From: Litoribrevibacter euphylliae
GTDB lineage: Bacteria; Pseudomonadota; Gammaproteobacteria; Pseudomonadales; Litoribrevibacteraceae
NCBI RefSeq assembly: GCF_042646085.1
Contig: NZ_JBHRSZ010000007.1
Span: 372,001 to 436,000 of the forward strand
Length of the DNA: 64,000 nucleotides
Direction: 5' to 3'
The first letter of the stretch is position 1; every line of letters starts with the position of its first letter. Both the position numbers and the translations under genes were made by a program. The notes beneath the pieces are model-generated. The model saw nothing but the letters and a program-made list of their open reading frames with translations, had not been told where the DNA came from and ran no database searches. This document shows positions 17,545 to 26,824 of the stretch, one piece after another.

Positions 17545-18864
17545 ATGCAACCATCATTGACTAATGAAAGTAACAAGGGAATTTGGGGCCAAATGGCCTT
17601 ATGGAAAAAGATCCTGATTGGGATGACGCTTGGTATCCTGGTCGGTGCCATTTTTGGCCACGATGCGGAAGTGTTAAAACCCATCGGTACCCTGTTTATT
17701 CACGCGATCAAGATGTTGATTGTTCCCTTGGTTTTCTGCTCGTTGATTGTGGGCGTGACCTCCATGCAGGACACCCGAAAGATGGGCCGGATTGGTTTGA
17801 AGTCGGTGTTCATTTACCTAGGCACTACCGCTGTGGCAATCACCATTGGTATGGTGCTAGCGACGGTATTAACGCCGGGAGATGGCCTTAACATGGTCGC
17901 CAGTGCTGCAGCCGATGAAGGCAAGAGTGCCCCATCGCTGGTGGATACCATCATTAACCTGGTGCCTAAAAACCCGGTAGACGCACTGGCTGCGGGTAAC
18001 ATTCTGCAAATCATCGTGTTTGCTTTGGGCCTCGGTATTTCTTTTAACTTGGTCGGTGAAAAAGCCAAGCCAGCAGTCGCTGTGTTTGAGAGCTTGGCGG
18101 AAGCCATGTACAAGCTGACTGAAATCGTTATGAAGTTCGCACCTTACGGTATCTTCGGTCTGATGGCGTGGGTATCTGGTAAGTACGGTTTGGACATTCT
18201 CATGCCGTTGATCAAAGTGATTGCCGTGGCCTACATCGGCAGCATCATTCATGTGGTGTTTGTGTACAGTGGCATCATCAGTGTGTTCGCACGATTGAAT
18301 CCGATTCGTTATTTGAAAGCCTTGGTTAACCCGGCGGCGGTTGCATTCACCACCACAAGCAGCTCAGGTACTTTGCCTGCGACCATCAAATGCGCTCGTG
18401 AAGAAATGGGCGTATCCAAAGGCATCTCCAGTTTTGTTCTTCCGTTAGGTGCGACCATCAATATGGATGGTACGGCTCTGTATCAAGGTGTGACGGCATT
18501 GTTTGTGGCTCAGGCGTTTGGTGTGGATCTAGGCATGGCGGAATACGTCACCATCATTCTTACTGCGACTTTGGCGTCGATTGGTACCGCAGGTGTACCG
18601 GGTGCTGGCTTGATCATGTTGTCTTTGGTCTTAACTACCGTTGGTTTGCCGATGGAAGGTTTGGCGATCATTGCCGGTATCGACCGAATTCTTGATATGG
18701 CGCGCACCAGTGTCAACGTCTGTGGCGACTTGATGGTGTCTGTATTGGTTGGCAAGAGTGAGAACGAGTTAGATACCGCTGTATACAACAAAGAAGCGAC
18801 GGCTACCCCAGAGTTTCAAGTTCAGGGTCATCAGTCTTCGTATTCAAACGCTGACGCCAGTTAA
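17545..18864 (+). CDS. Dicarboxylate/amino acid:cation symporter (DAACS family)
   Basis: Inner-membrane secondary transporter of the GltP/DctA family, 439 residues, taking up glutamate, aspartate or C4-dicarboxylates with H+ or Na+. The family hallmarks are seen: the Ser-rich hairpin tip TTTSSSGTLPATI (about residue 271), the transport motif INMDGTALY (about 305), the second re-entrant hairpin GTAGVPGAG (about 350) and the substrate-site helix with DRILDMARTSVNVCGD (about 383). Operon position after aspA suggests aspartate, glutamate or fumarate as substrate. Which ion is coupled cannot be told. Confidence 0.92.
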   Translation: MQPSLTNESNKGIWGQMALWKKILIGMTLGILVGAIFGHDAEVLKPIGTLFIHAIKMLIVPLVFCSLIVGVTSMQDTRKMGRIGLKSVFIYLGTTAVAITIGMVLATVLTPGDGLNMVASAAADEGKSAPSLVDTIINLVPKNPVDALAAGNILQIIVFALGLGISFNLVGEKAKPAVAVFESLAEAMYKLTEIVMKFAPYGIFGLMAWVSGKYGLDILMPLIKVIAVAYIGSIIHVVFVYSGIISVFARLNPIRYLKALVNPAAVAFTTTSSSGTLPATIKCAREEMGVSKGISSFVLPLGATINMDGTALYQGVTALFVAQAFGVDLGMAEYVTIILTATLASIGTAGVPGAGLIMLSLVLTTVGLPMEGLAIIAGIDRILDMARTSVNVCGDLMVSVLVGKSENELDTAVYNKEATATPEFQVQGHQSSYSNADAS

Positions 18865-19021
18865 CTCCTCTTAAGAATACGGTTGTTCGATCCCCGTTGA
18901 GTGACCGTTTGCTGCGCCTGCAATGGGCGCGGCGTTTTAAGCCGTCGTAAGAAAAAACAGTCGTAAGAAAAATAACATTCCCAATCATTCAATGAATAAC
19001 ATTCATTAGGAGAAGTAGTAG

Positions 19022-21697
19022 ATGCTAGATGATTCAGATCCGGTCGAAACGCGCGAGTGGTTAGATTCCTTAGAGTCGGTTATGGAAACTCAGGGCATCA
19101 ATCGCTCGAGTTATCTGCTTACCCGATTGTCTGAGCGTGCAACGCGCGAAGGCACCCAGTTACCGTATTCCATCACCACACCGTATCGAAATACCATTCC
19201 TGTCAGCAAAGAAGCGCCGATGCCAGGCGATTTATTTATGGAACGACGCATTCGTTCTTTGATTCGCTGGAATGCCTTGGCGATGGTGATTCGAGCGAAT
19301 CAGCGACCGGGTGATCTGGGCGGACACATCTCGACCTTCTCCTCCATTGCGACCTTGTACGATGTGGGCTTTAACTACTTCTTCCATGCCGGTGATGAAA
19401 CCCGTGATGCCGATTTGGTGTATATCCAGGGGCATACGGCGCCGGGTATCTATGCGCGTTCCTTCCTCGAAGGACGGATCAGTGAAGAACAAATGGATAA
19501 CTTCCGCAGTGAAGTGGATGGCAATGGCTTGTCGTCTTATCCACACCCTTGGTTGATGCCGGATTACTGGCAGTTCCCGACCGTTTCCATGGGCTTGGGG
19601 CCGTTACAGGCCATTTATCAGGCGCACGTGATGAAATACATGGAAAGCCGCGAACTGACCAATACCTCGGATCGTAAAGTGTGGTGTTTCGTTGGTGATG
19701 GCGAGACGGATGAGCCGGAAACCTTGGGCTCCATTGCCTTGGCCGGTCGTGAAAAACTCGACAACCTTATTTTCGTGGTGAACTGTAATTTACAGCGCCT
19801 CGATGGCCCGGTACGTGGTAACGGCAAGATCATTCAGGAACTGGAAGGCGTCTTCCGTGGTGCTGGCTGGAACGTCATTAAAGTGGTGTGGGGTCGCCGT
19901 TGGGACCCGCTGTTCGAGCAAGACAAAAACGGCGCCATGCAAAAAGCGATGGACGTCGTGGTCGATGGCGAATTGCAGAACCTCAAGAGCAATGGCCCGG
20001 ACTATATTCGTAAACACTTCTTCGGCAGTGATCCAGCACTAGCTAAGTTGACCGAAGGCTTAACCGATGAAGACATCGCGCAATTGAATCGCGGTGGTCA
20101 CGATCCGTACAAAGTCTATGCCGCGTATCAAGCCGCGACCAAACACAAAGGCCAGCCAACGGTTATTCTGGCGCACACAATTAAGGGTTATGGCTTTGGT
20201 TCGGCCGGTGAAGCGCAAAACACCACCCATTCTTTGAAGAAGCTGGATCAGGACACGCTCAAGTCGTTCCGTAACCGTTTTGGTATTCCGTTAAGCGATG
20301 AGCAACTGAAAGACGTGCCTTACTATCGTCCGGCGGAAGACAGTCCGGAAATGCTGTACATGAATAAACGCCGACAACAGTTGGGTGGCTTCTATCCAAG
20401 TCGTCGTGCCAAAAGCCAGCCGTTAACTGTGCCTGAGCTGGATGTTTTTGAAGGCCAATTGAAAGGCTCGGGTGAACGTGAAATTTCCACCACTATGGCA
20501 TTTGTGCGTTTGTTGTCGTCGCTTACCAAAGACAAGCGAATCGGTAAACGGATAGTGCCGATTGTGCCGGATGAAGCTCGTACTTTCGGGATGGAAGGGA
20601 TGTTCCGCCAGCTCGGTATTTATACCGCCGAAGGTCAAAAATACGTGCCGCACGACCGCGATCAGATGATGTACTACCGAGAGGACAAGCAAGGCCAGAT
20701 CCTCGAAGAGGGCATCAACGAAGCCGGTGCAATGTCGGCTTGGGCGGCGTGTGCTACCTCCTACAGCACCCATGATTATCCATTAGTGCCGTTCTATATC
20801 TTCTATTCGATGTTCGGTTTCCAACGCGTGGGCGATTTGGCCTGGGCGGCCGGTGACATGCAGGCGCGTGGTTTCCTAATGGGCGGCACCGCCGGACGCA
20901 CCACGCTGAATGGCGAAGGGTTACAGCACCAGGACGGCCACAGTCATATTCTGGCGGGCACGGTTCCAAACTGTGTGGCCTATGACCCGGCTTACGCTTA
21001 CGAGTTGGCGGTGATCATTCAGGACGGCTTGCGCCGTATGTACGGTGAGAACGAAAACGTCTTTTATTACCTCACCATTATGAATGAAAACTATCGTCAG
21101 CCGGAAATGCCGGAAGGCGTTGAAGACGGCATCATCAAAGGCATGTATCTATTTGAGTCTGTGGAAGCGGACGCCGGAGACAAAGGCAAAGATGCATCCG
21201 GTTTAAGAGTGCAACTGCTCGGTTCAGGGGCGATTTTGAATGAAGTTCGTGCCGCCGCGCAGTTACTGAAAGATGACTTTGGCATCAGTTCAGATGTGTG
21301 GAGTGTCACCAGCTTTAATGAACTGGCTCGCGATGGTCAGCACGTTCGACGTTGGAACCTGCTGCACTTGGATGAAGCACCTAAAGAAGCCTTTGTAACT
21401 TCGTGCTTGAAAGATCAACAAGGGCCGGTGATTGCCTCCAGCGATTACATCAAACTCTATGGTGAGCAGATTCGCGCCTATGTGCCGACCGACTTTACGG
21501 TGTTGGGCACCGATGGTTTTGGCCGAAGCGATACTCGTCAGAAGTTGCGTCGTTTCTTCGAAGTGGATCGTCATTACGTGGCGGTTGCTGCGTTGGAAGC
21601 GCTGGCCAATCGCAATGAGATCGACAAGTCGGTGGTGCTGGACGCCATGCGTAAATACGACATTGACCGAAACTTACCAAACCCGGCTCGCCGTTAA
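19022..21697 (+). CDS. aceE: Pyruvate dehydrogenase E1 component
   Basis: Thiamine-diphosphate enzyme that decarboxylates pyruvate and acetylates the lipoyl groups of E2. At 891 residues it is the single-chain homodimeric type of gammaproteobacteria. The ThDP motif runs from GDGETDEPE (about residue 226) to NCN (about 254). GHISTFSSIATLYDVGFN (about 100) and QDGHSHI (about 639) are conserved active-site segments. AGGAGAAG lies 7-14 bases before the ATG. aceF follows 29 bases later. In the gap before the gene, a 13-base direct repeat GTCGTAAGAAAAA (18944, 18961 region) and repeated AATAACATTC occur; no clear PdhR box was found. Confidence 0.97.
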   Translation: MLDDSDPVETREWLDSLESVMETQGINRSSYLLTRLSERATREGTQLPYSITTPYRNTIPVSKEAPMPGDLFMERRIRSLIRWNALAMVIRANQRPGDLGGHISTFSSIATLYDVGFNYFFHAGDETRDADLVYIQGHTAPGIYARSFLEGRISEEQMDNFRSEVDGNGLSSYPHPWLMPDYWQFPTVSMGLGPLQAIYQAHVMKYMESRELTNTSDRKVWCFVGDGETDEPETLGSIALAGREKLDNLIFVVNCNLQRLDGPVRGNGKIIQELEGVFRGAGWNVIKVVWGRRWDPLFEQDKNGAMQKAMDVVVDGELQNLKSNGPDYIRKHFFGSDPALAKLTEGLTDEDIAQLNRGGHDPYKVYAAYQAATKHKGQPTVILAHTIKGYGFGSAGEAQNTTHSLKKLDQDTLKSFRNRFGIPLSDEQLKDVPYYRPAEDSPEMLYMNKRRQQLGGFYPSRRAKSQPLTVPELDVFEGQLKGSGEREISTTMAFVRLLSSLTKDKRIGKRIVPIVPDEARTFGMEGMFRQLGIYTAEGQKYVPHDRDQMMYYREDKQGQILEEGINEAGAMSAWAACATSYSTHDYPLVPFYIFYSMFGFQRVGDLAWAAGDMQARGFLMGGTAGRTTLNGEGLQHQDGHSHILAGTVPNCVAYDPAYAYELAVIIQDGLRRMYGENENVFYYLTIMNENYRQPEMPEGVEDGIIKGMYLFESVEADAGDKGKDASGLRVQLLGSGAILNEVRAAAQLLKDDFGISSDVWSVTSFNELARDGQHVRRWNLLHLDEAPKEAFVTSCLKDQQGPVIASSDYIKLYGEQIRAYVPTDFTVLGTDGFGRSDTRQKLRRFFEVDRHYVAVAALEALANRNEIDKSVVLDAMRKYDIDRNLPNPARR

Positions 21698-21726
21698 GGC
21701 AGCGTGATCAATATAAGGAGCTTGAT

Positions 21727-23400
21727 ATGAGTAGTGTTGAACTCAGAGTCCCTGGCATTGGTGGCGGCGCCGATGTTGAGGTCATTGAAATCAGTGTGGC
21801 AGTGGGCGATCGAATTGAGGTCGAAGATGCGGTGATTGTGTTGGAAACCGATAAGGCCACGATGGAAATCCCTGCCACGGATGCAGGTGTCGTCATGAAT
21901 ATGAATTTGGCGGTGGGGGACAAAGTTTCCGAAGGTGATTTGATCCTCACCTTGGACGTGGAAGCCGATGCGAGTGCTGGTGGCGATTCTCAGTCTGGCG
22001 TTTCAGAGCCTGTGGTTGATCAGAAGGAAGAAGCCCCAGTCGTTACTGATACTTCGTCATCATCTTCGAACATGACGGTACGTGTTCCGGATTTGGGTGG
22101 TGCGGCTAAGGTCAGTGTCATTGAAGTGTCTGTGTCAGAAGGCGATGCGGTGACGGAAGAAGACTTCCTGATCGTGGTGGAAACCGATAAGGCGTCGATG
22201 GAAATTCCGTCGCCATCGGCAGGAACCATCGCCAAATTGTTTGCCAAAGTCGGTGACGAGCTGAACGAAGGCGACCCGATTGCCGAGTTAACTGGTGTGG
22301 GTGGTGTTGCTGAATCCGCTTCTGTTAAAGACGCGAACAGTGAACCTCATGTTGAAGCCTCCGCATCAGAAAAATCTGCTCCGGTTTCTCAACAGACAAT
22401 GATTCAACAGACGGTTGCATCAACGGATACGCCATCGCTGACCACAGCTGTAGCTGAGAAAGCGGCCTCTGAGTTGAATCAGTCGTCGGGCAAAGTTCAT
22501 GCAGGCCCGGCGGCGCGTAAGATTGCTCGTGAACTGGGTGTCGATTTGACCTTGGTAAAAGGCTCTGGGCCAAAACAACGCATTGTCAAAGACGACGTTC
22601 AGGCGTTCGTAAAAGCTCAGATGCAGAAAGCGCAAAGCGGCGCTTCGAATGTGGTTGCTGGTTCCGGTATTCCTGCGATCAAGTTACCAGACTTTAGTCA
22701 GTTCGGTGCGGTCGAACGCCAACCCATGAGCCGTATCCATAAGATTACCGCTGCGAACATGTCTGCCAATTGGTTGAACATTCCGCATGTGACTCAGTTT
22801 GATGAGGCGGACATCACCGAATTGGAAGCCTTTAGAAAACAACAGAAGAAAGTGGCGGAGTTACGTAACGTCAAACTGACGCCGTTACCGTTCATTCTGA
22901 AAGCCTGTGCATATGCCTTGGCGCAATACCCTCAGTTCAATGTGTCGCTCGATATGGACAAAGAGGAATTAATTCAGAAATCCTACATCCATATTGGGTT
23001 TGCGGTGGATACGCCAGACGGACTGGTGGTGCCAGTGATTCGGGATGTGGATCAAAAGGGCATCTGGCAGTTAGCCGAAGAGTGCATGGCGCTAGCCAAG
23101 AAAGCCAAAGATAAGAAACTGCTGCCGTCTGATATGCAGGGCGGTTGTTTTACCATTTCCAGTTTGGGCAGTGTTGGAGGAACAGCCTTCACTCCCATCG
23201 TAAACGCACCTGAAGTCGCAATTTTAGGGGTATCTAAAGCTGCGATGAAGCCGGTTTACGATGGCGAAGGTTTTGTTCCTCGCTTAATGTTGCCGTTGTC
23301 ACTGTCTTACGACCATCGGGCCGTAAACGGTGCCGACGGCGCTCGATTTACCTCACTGTTAAGTGAGTTGCTGGGTGACATTCGTAACCTGGTTTTATAG
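21727..23400 (+). CDS. aceF: Dihydrolipoyllysine acetyltransferase, pyruvate dehydrogenase E2
   Basis: Core of the pyruvate dehydrogenase complex, transferring acetyl to CoA, 557 residues. Two lipoyl domains are present, with lipoylated lysines Lys43 and Lys155 in ETDKA; Escherichia coli has three. Ala/Ser/Glu-rich linkers follow each one. The E3/E1-binding domain is at about 257-295 (AGPAARKIARELGVD), and the acetyltransferase domain ends in SYDHRAVNGADGARF with His530. The usual DHRxxDG Asp is Asn here, a form I also associate with some gammaproteobacterial AceF proteins. No E3 (lpd) gene follows; it must be elsewhere. Confidence 0.96.
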   Translation: MSSVELRVPGIGGGADVEVIEISVAVGDRIEVEDAVIVLETDKATMEIPATDAGVVMNMNLAVGDKVSEGDLILTLDVEADASAGGDSQSGVSEPVVDQKEEAPVVTDTSSSSSNMTVRVPDLGGAAKVSVIEVSVSEGDAVTEEDFLIVVETDKASMEIPSPSAGTIAKLFAKVGDELNEGDPIAELTGVGGVAESASVKDANSEPHVEASASEKSAPVSQQTMIQQTVASTDTPSLTTAVAEKAASELNQSSGKVHAGPAARKIARELGVDLTLVKGSGPKQRIVKDDVQAFVKAQMQKAQSGASNVVAGSGIPAIKLPDFSQFGAVERQPMSRIHKITAANMSANWLNIPHVTQFDEADITELEAFRKQQKKVAELRNVKLTPLPFILKACAYALAQYPQFNVSLDMDKEELIQKSYIHIGFAVDTPDGLVVPVIRDVDQKGIWQLAEECMALAKKAKDKKLLPSDMQGGCFTISSLGSVGGTAFTPIVNAPEVAILGVSKAAMKPVYDGEGFVPRLMLPLSLSYDHRAVNGADGARFTSLLSELLGDIRNLVL

Positions 23401-23411
23401 TTCTTCCCTTG

Positions 23412-23449
23412 GTTATGCGTCTGGGGATAGCCGGCGCATAACTTTTTTT
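23412..23449 (+). terminator. Rho-independent terminator of aceEF
   Basis: GTTATGCG (23412-23419) pairs with CGCATAAC (23435-23442), followed by seven T, 12 bases after the aceF stop. Confidence 0.9.
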
Positions 23450-23473
23450 GATCTGCTATCTTCCTTCGTTTGA

Positions 23474-23503
23474 GCCTGCATTTTTAGATGCGGGCTTTTC
23501 TTT
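23474..23503 (+). terminator. Second terminator after aceF
   Basis: GCCTGCAT (23474-23481) pairs with ATGCGGGC (23488-23495, one G-T pair), followed by TTTTCTTT. It may back up the first terminator. Confidence 0.75.
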
Positions 23504-23553
23504 ATCTTCAAACCTGAAATCCTGGCTACTGGCCGCTTTGCTGATTCCAGACA

Positions 23554-23640
23554 AAATTAGGGTGAAACGCCTAATTTATCATTCCAACATGATTAGTTAC
23601 TTTTCTTGATCTGCGTCTCGTGTTAGAGTAATTACTCTAA
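23554..23640. promoter_or_regulatory. Two palindromes upstream of the alcohol dehydrogenase
   Basis: AAATTAGG (23554-23561) and CCTAATTT (23570-23577) form an inverted repeat with an 8-base gap. TTAGAGTAATTACTCTAA (23623-23640) is a perfect 18-base palindrome. They share the TTAG/CTAA half-site ends and sit 70-155 bases before the alcohol dehydrogenase start. They look like operators for a dimeric regulator; which one is unknown. Confidence 0.55.
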
Positions 23641-23707
23641 TTTGGATGATTAGCATAAAGCTAGCGCAGTATCACGGGTTTTTGGAATGCTAAAAGGGTT
23701 AAAGAAC

Positions 23708-24916
23708 ATGTTATTTTCTCTTCAAGTGAAAGGTTATCGTGGTGTGATGAACGCACTGAAAGTGGCGGCAAAAGTACTTCCAATGCCTAAGCCGACGTTA
23801 TTCAGTGGTCCTGGCTCATCATTGGAATTGTGTGAAGCCATTGCTCAAATGGGGACGCAGAACGTTCTGATCGTAACGGACGAAGTGCTTCATAAATTGG
23901 GCATCTTGGACAACATCAAAAAATCCCTCGAAGAGAACGGCATTAACTTCGTCGTTTACGACGGCATTCTTCCTGACCCAACCTATGATCAAGTCGAAAC
24001 AGGCTTGGCGATGTACAAAGAGAATGGCTGTGAAGCGATTCTGGCTGTCGGCGGTGGTTCGCCAATCGATGCGGCGAAAGTGATCGCAGCACGTGTGACT
24101 AACGATCGTCCGATTAAGAAGTTGTCTGGTTTCTTCAAAGTGTGGAAAGCGCCAGCACCTTTCTTTGCTATTCCAACAACTGCAGGTACCGGTTCTGAAG
24201 TGACCATTGCTGCGGTGGTATCTGATCCGGTGACACACCAGAAAACGCCATTAATGGACCCGAAATTGGTGCCTATGATGGCGTCTTTGGATGCGTCTTT
24301 GATGACGGGGCTTCCACCTCATGTAACCTCTGCTACTGGCATGGACGCGCTGACTCACGCCGTTGAGGCCTACATCTCGATGAACGCTAGCCCGGACACC
24401 GACAGCTATGCGGTGGCCGCGACGCGCCTGATCATGCAGAACCTTGAGAAAGTGGTTGAGAAGGGTGATGACATCGAAGCTCGTCAAAACATGGCATTGG
24501 CTTCTTACTATGCGGGCTTGGCGTTCACCAAAGCAAGCCTTGGTTATGTGCATGCGATCTCTCACAACTTCGGTGCTAAATACGGCACGCCACACGGTTT
24601 AGGCAACGCGATTGTTCTTCCGTACGTGTTGGATTACTCCAAAGAAGCGGCGGCTGAGCGTTTAGCTAAATTGGCAGAAGTGAGCGGTTTAGCCGTAGGC
24701 GGTGAGACGGATCTGGAATTGGCTCAGAAGTTTATTGATCGTATTCGTGAAATGAACAACAAGTTTGGTATTCCTGCTCATCTGGAAGCGCTGAAGAAAG
24801 ACGACATTCCAGCGATTGCGAAATTGGCACTGAAAGAAGCGCATTTAAACTACCCTGTGCCGCGTTATATGGATCAACCAACCTGTGAGCAGTTTATCCG
24901 TCAGATGTTGGCGTAA
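23708..24916 (+). CDS. Iron-containing alcohol dehydrogenase
   Basis: Group III metal-dependent NAD(P) alcohol dehydrogenase, about 402 residues. The nucleotide-binding GGGSPIDAAK segment, the TTAGTGSEVT segment, the metal-ligand regions (GMDALTHAVEAY; YVHAISHNFGAKYGTPHG) and a C-terminal helical domain are all present. Start: an ATG at 23687 is also in frame, but the ATG at 23708 has AAGGG nine bases upstream while the first has none. Physiological substrate is unknown; family members oxidise primary alcohols or reduce aldehydes. It is monocistronic, between two terminators, with palindromic operators upstream. Confidence 0.93.
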   Translation: MLFSLQVKGYRGVMNALKVAAKVLPMPKPTLFSGPGSSLELCEAIAQMGTQNVLIVTDEVLHKLGILDNIKKSLEENGINFVVYDGILPDPTYDQVETGLAMYKENGCEAILAVGGGSPIDAAKVIAARVTNDRPIKKLSGFFKVWKAPAPFFAIPTTAGTGSEVTIAAVVSDPVTHQKTPLMDPKLVPMMASLDASLMTGLPPHVTSATGMDALTHAVEAYISMNASPDTDSYAVAATRLIMQNLEKVVEKGDDIEARQNMALASYYAGLAFTKASLGYVHAISHNFGAKYGTPHGLGNAIVLPYVLDYSKEAAAERLAKLAEVSGLAVGGETDLELAQKFIDRIREMNNKFGIPAHLEALKKDDIPAIAKLALKEAHLNYPVPRYMDQPTCEQFIRQMLA

Positions 24917-24934
24917 GTTTTAGTACGAGTTCTG

Positions 24935-24967
24935 AAGGGCGTATCTTAGGATCACGCCCTTTTTTTA
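24935..24967 (+). terminator. Rho-independent terminator of the alcohol dehydrogenase gene
   Basis: AAGGGCGT (24935-24942) pairs with ACGCCCTT (24954-24961) and continues into a T-run. Confidence 0.92.
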
Positions 24968-25004
24968 TGCCTGGAAAATAAGAAAAATGAACCGTTTTGG
25001 GGCG

Positions 25005-25038
25005 CCGCTCATCTTGGATTTCCATCCGCTGATCTTGG
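25005..25038. promoter_or_regulatory. Direct repeat in the gap before the TolC-family gene
   Basis: CCGCTCATCTTGG (25005-25017) and CCGCTGATCTTGG (25026-25038) differ at one base and are 21 bases apart, two helical turns. The rest of the 338-base gap holds the upstream terminator and an AT-rich stretch with TATACAAT near 25105 that could be a -10 box; no convincing -35 was seen. Confidence 0.4.
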
Positions 25039-25254
25039 CTGTAGCAGGCAATGAGAGCAGGTTCACACCAAACCGCTAAAATTAACCTAATAGGTCAATG
25101 TTTATACAATACGTAATCCAACTGTGTTAACGTTTGTAACTAATAATAATTCCTAACATCCATGCAAAGTGGTTTGGCCTTTTTGAAAGACATTAATCAC
25201 TCCGAAGTGTGCATAGGATTGTGCTCAAATTTCGAGAAATAGAGAAACAACACT

Positions 25255-26670
25255 ATGGAAAGTAAGACTCGATGGTCAGGTGTGGCTAGAGCAGCTTGCA
25301 CCTCTGCCGTTGTCGCTGTCTCACTAATGGGAGTGACTGCGGTAAAGGCTGATTTATCAGCTACAAACGAACACACCTTCAGCTCACCAATCTACCAGTC
25401 CATTGCGACTGATAATATGTGGACGTTGTTTCAGCGTGCCGAAAAATACGATGCCGAATATTTACAAGCATTAAGTAACCATAAAGCGGCGTTTGAAAGC
25501 ATTGAGCAGGCTTACGGTCGGATGCTACCAAGCATCTCACTGGACGCCAGAAAAACCCGAACCCATCAAGAGATCAAATCCAGCGATAACCAAGTTTTCG
25601 GCAGTGGATCAACTGCGTACAACTCCAAACGTTACGGTGCCAATCTGACCCAGCCATTGTTCGATTGGGAGCGCTTCTCTCAAATTGATAAAGCAAAACA
25701 GCAGCTATACAAGGCCGATGCCGAGTTGGCTCTGGCGCGCCAGGAACTCATTCTTCGAGTCGCTGAACGTTACCTGACGGTACTCGGTGCTCAAGACAAT
25801 CTTGAGTTTCTTCAGAAAGAGGAAGCGGCGGTTAGAAAACAAGCCGAAGTGGCTGAAACCCGAATGAAAGCCAAGTTGGGTCGTGAAGCCGATTATCTGG
25901 AGGCCAAAGCGCGTTTGGCCAGTGTTTTTGCAGATCGCCTGGAAGCAGAAACCACCCTTGACGATGCCATTGAAGCATTGCGAGAAATCAGCGGTGCCGG
26001 TGCTGAGAAGTTTATCCCGCTGAAAGAAGAGATTGCATTGCAACAACCGACACCGGCGATTGTGGGTGACTGGTTGGATTCTTCAATGAAAGGCAACCTG
26101 CGGATTCAGCTTCAATATCGTGCTATGGAAGAAGCAAGAGAAGAGATTGAGCGTCAGCAGGCCGGCCATTATCCAACCCTACAGCTAGTGGGTGGTTGGA
26201 ATCGTGAGGACGTTGACGGTTCTTTGTTCGGTGGCGGCAGTGATGTTGAAACCGGTGAAATTTCATTGCAGTTGCAAGTGCCGCTGTTTGAAGGTGGTCA
26301 GGTCAGTTCCAGAAAGCGTCAGGCGACCGAACTGTATCACGTAGAAATTGATCGTCTGCATCAGGAAAAACGGGCGGTGACGCGTGAAACACGTCTATCT
26401 TTCCAGCAATTAAATACATCAATCAGTCGCGTCGAATCCTTGAAGCAAGCAATGGATGCGCAAGAAGTGTTGGTGGTTACCAAACGTAAAGGTTATCCAC
26501 GTCTGTACACCAGTATGGACGTGCTGGATGCAGAGCGGGATCTGTATTCTGCTAAGCGCGATTGGGCAAGGGCACGATACGATTATTTGCTGGCAGATCT
26601 TAGATTGAAAGCAGCGGCGGGCAGTCTGCAAGCCGGTGATTTAGAACAGATGAATCAACTGTTCAATTAA
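25255..26670 (+). CDS. TolC-family outer-membrane channel protein
   Basis: Outer-membrane efflux/type I secretion channel, 471 residues. An N-terminal signal peptide ends near VKADLS. The body shows the two-fold repeated TolC architecture: LFQRAEKYDAEYLQALSNHKAA (start of repeat 1) with the NLTQPLFDW beta-strand motif, then QLQVPLFEGGQVSSRKRQA in repeat 2, and long heptad-like coiled helices such as residues 145-240. It forms the trimeric tunnel through the outer membrane that partners HlyD-type adaptors. It sits 154 bases before the giant gene; two HlyD-fold proteins are encoded after it, so a role in exporting the giant protein is the simplest reading. Confidence 0.9.
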   Translation: MESKTRWSGVARAACTSAVVAVSLMGVTAVKADLSATNEHTFSSPIYQSIATDNMWTLFQRAEKYDAEYLQALSNHKAAFESIEQAYGRMLPSISLDARKTRTHQEIKSSDNQVFGSGSTAYNSKRYGANLTQPLFDWERFSQIDKAKQQLYKADAELALARQELILRVAERYLTVLGAQDNLEFLQKEEAAVRKQAEVAETRMKAKLGREADYLEAKARLASVFADRLEAETTLDDAIEALREISGAGAEKFIPLKEEIALQQPTPAIVGDWLDSSMKGNLRIQLQYRAMEEAREEIERQQAGHYPTLQLVGGWNREDVDGSLFGGGSDVETGEISLQLQVPLFEGGQVSSRKRQATELYHVEIDRLHQEKRAVTRETRLSFQQLNTSISRVESLKQAMDAQEVLVVTKRKGYPRLYTSMDVLDAERDLYSAKRDWARARYDYLLADLRLKAAAGSLQAGDLEQMNQLFN

Positions 26671-26777
26671 CAGAATGTTGGCTGGGTTTGTTGGGGAACG
26701 AATCTGGCCGATGCAGAAACAGCCTTAGAGCGGTTTCTGCCACACCAATAATGACAGCCAAAAGTAGACTGGCTAAC

Positions 26778-26798
26778 AAGCTACCAGCGCAGTAGCTT
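26778..26798 (+). terminator. Possible attenuating hairpin before the giant gene
   Basis: AAGCTAC (26778-26784) pairs with GTAGCTT (26792-26798), followed by a short TTCT. It stands 26 bases before the giant gene and just ahead of its very strong GGAGGAGGGGG ribosome-binding site. It could be a weak terminator or attenuator between the channel gene and the giant gene. Confidence 0.3.
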
Positions 26799-26824
26799 TT
26801 CTGGTCTCGGAGGAGGGGGTTCTC

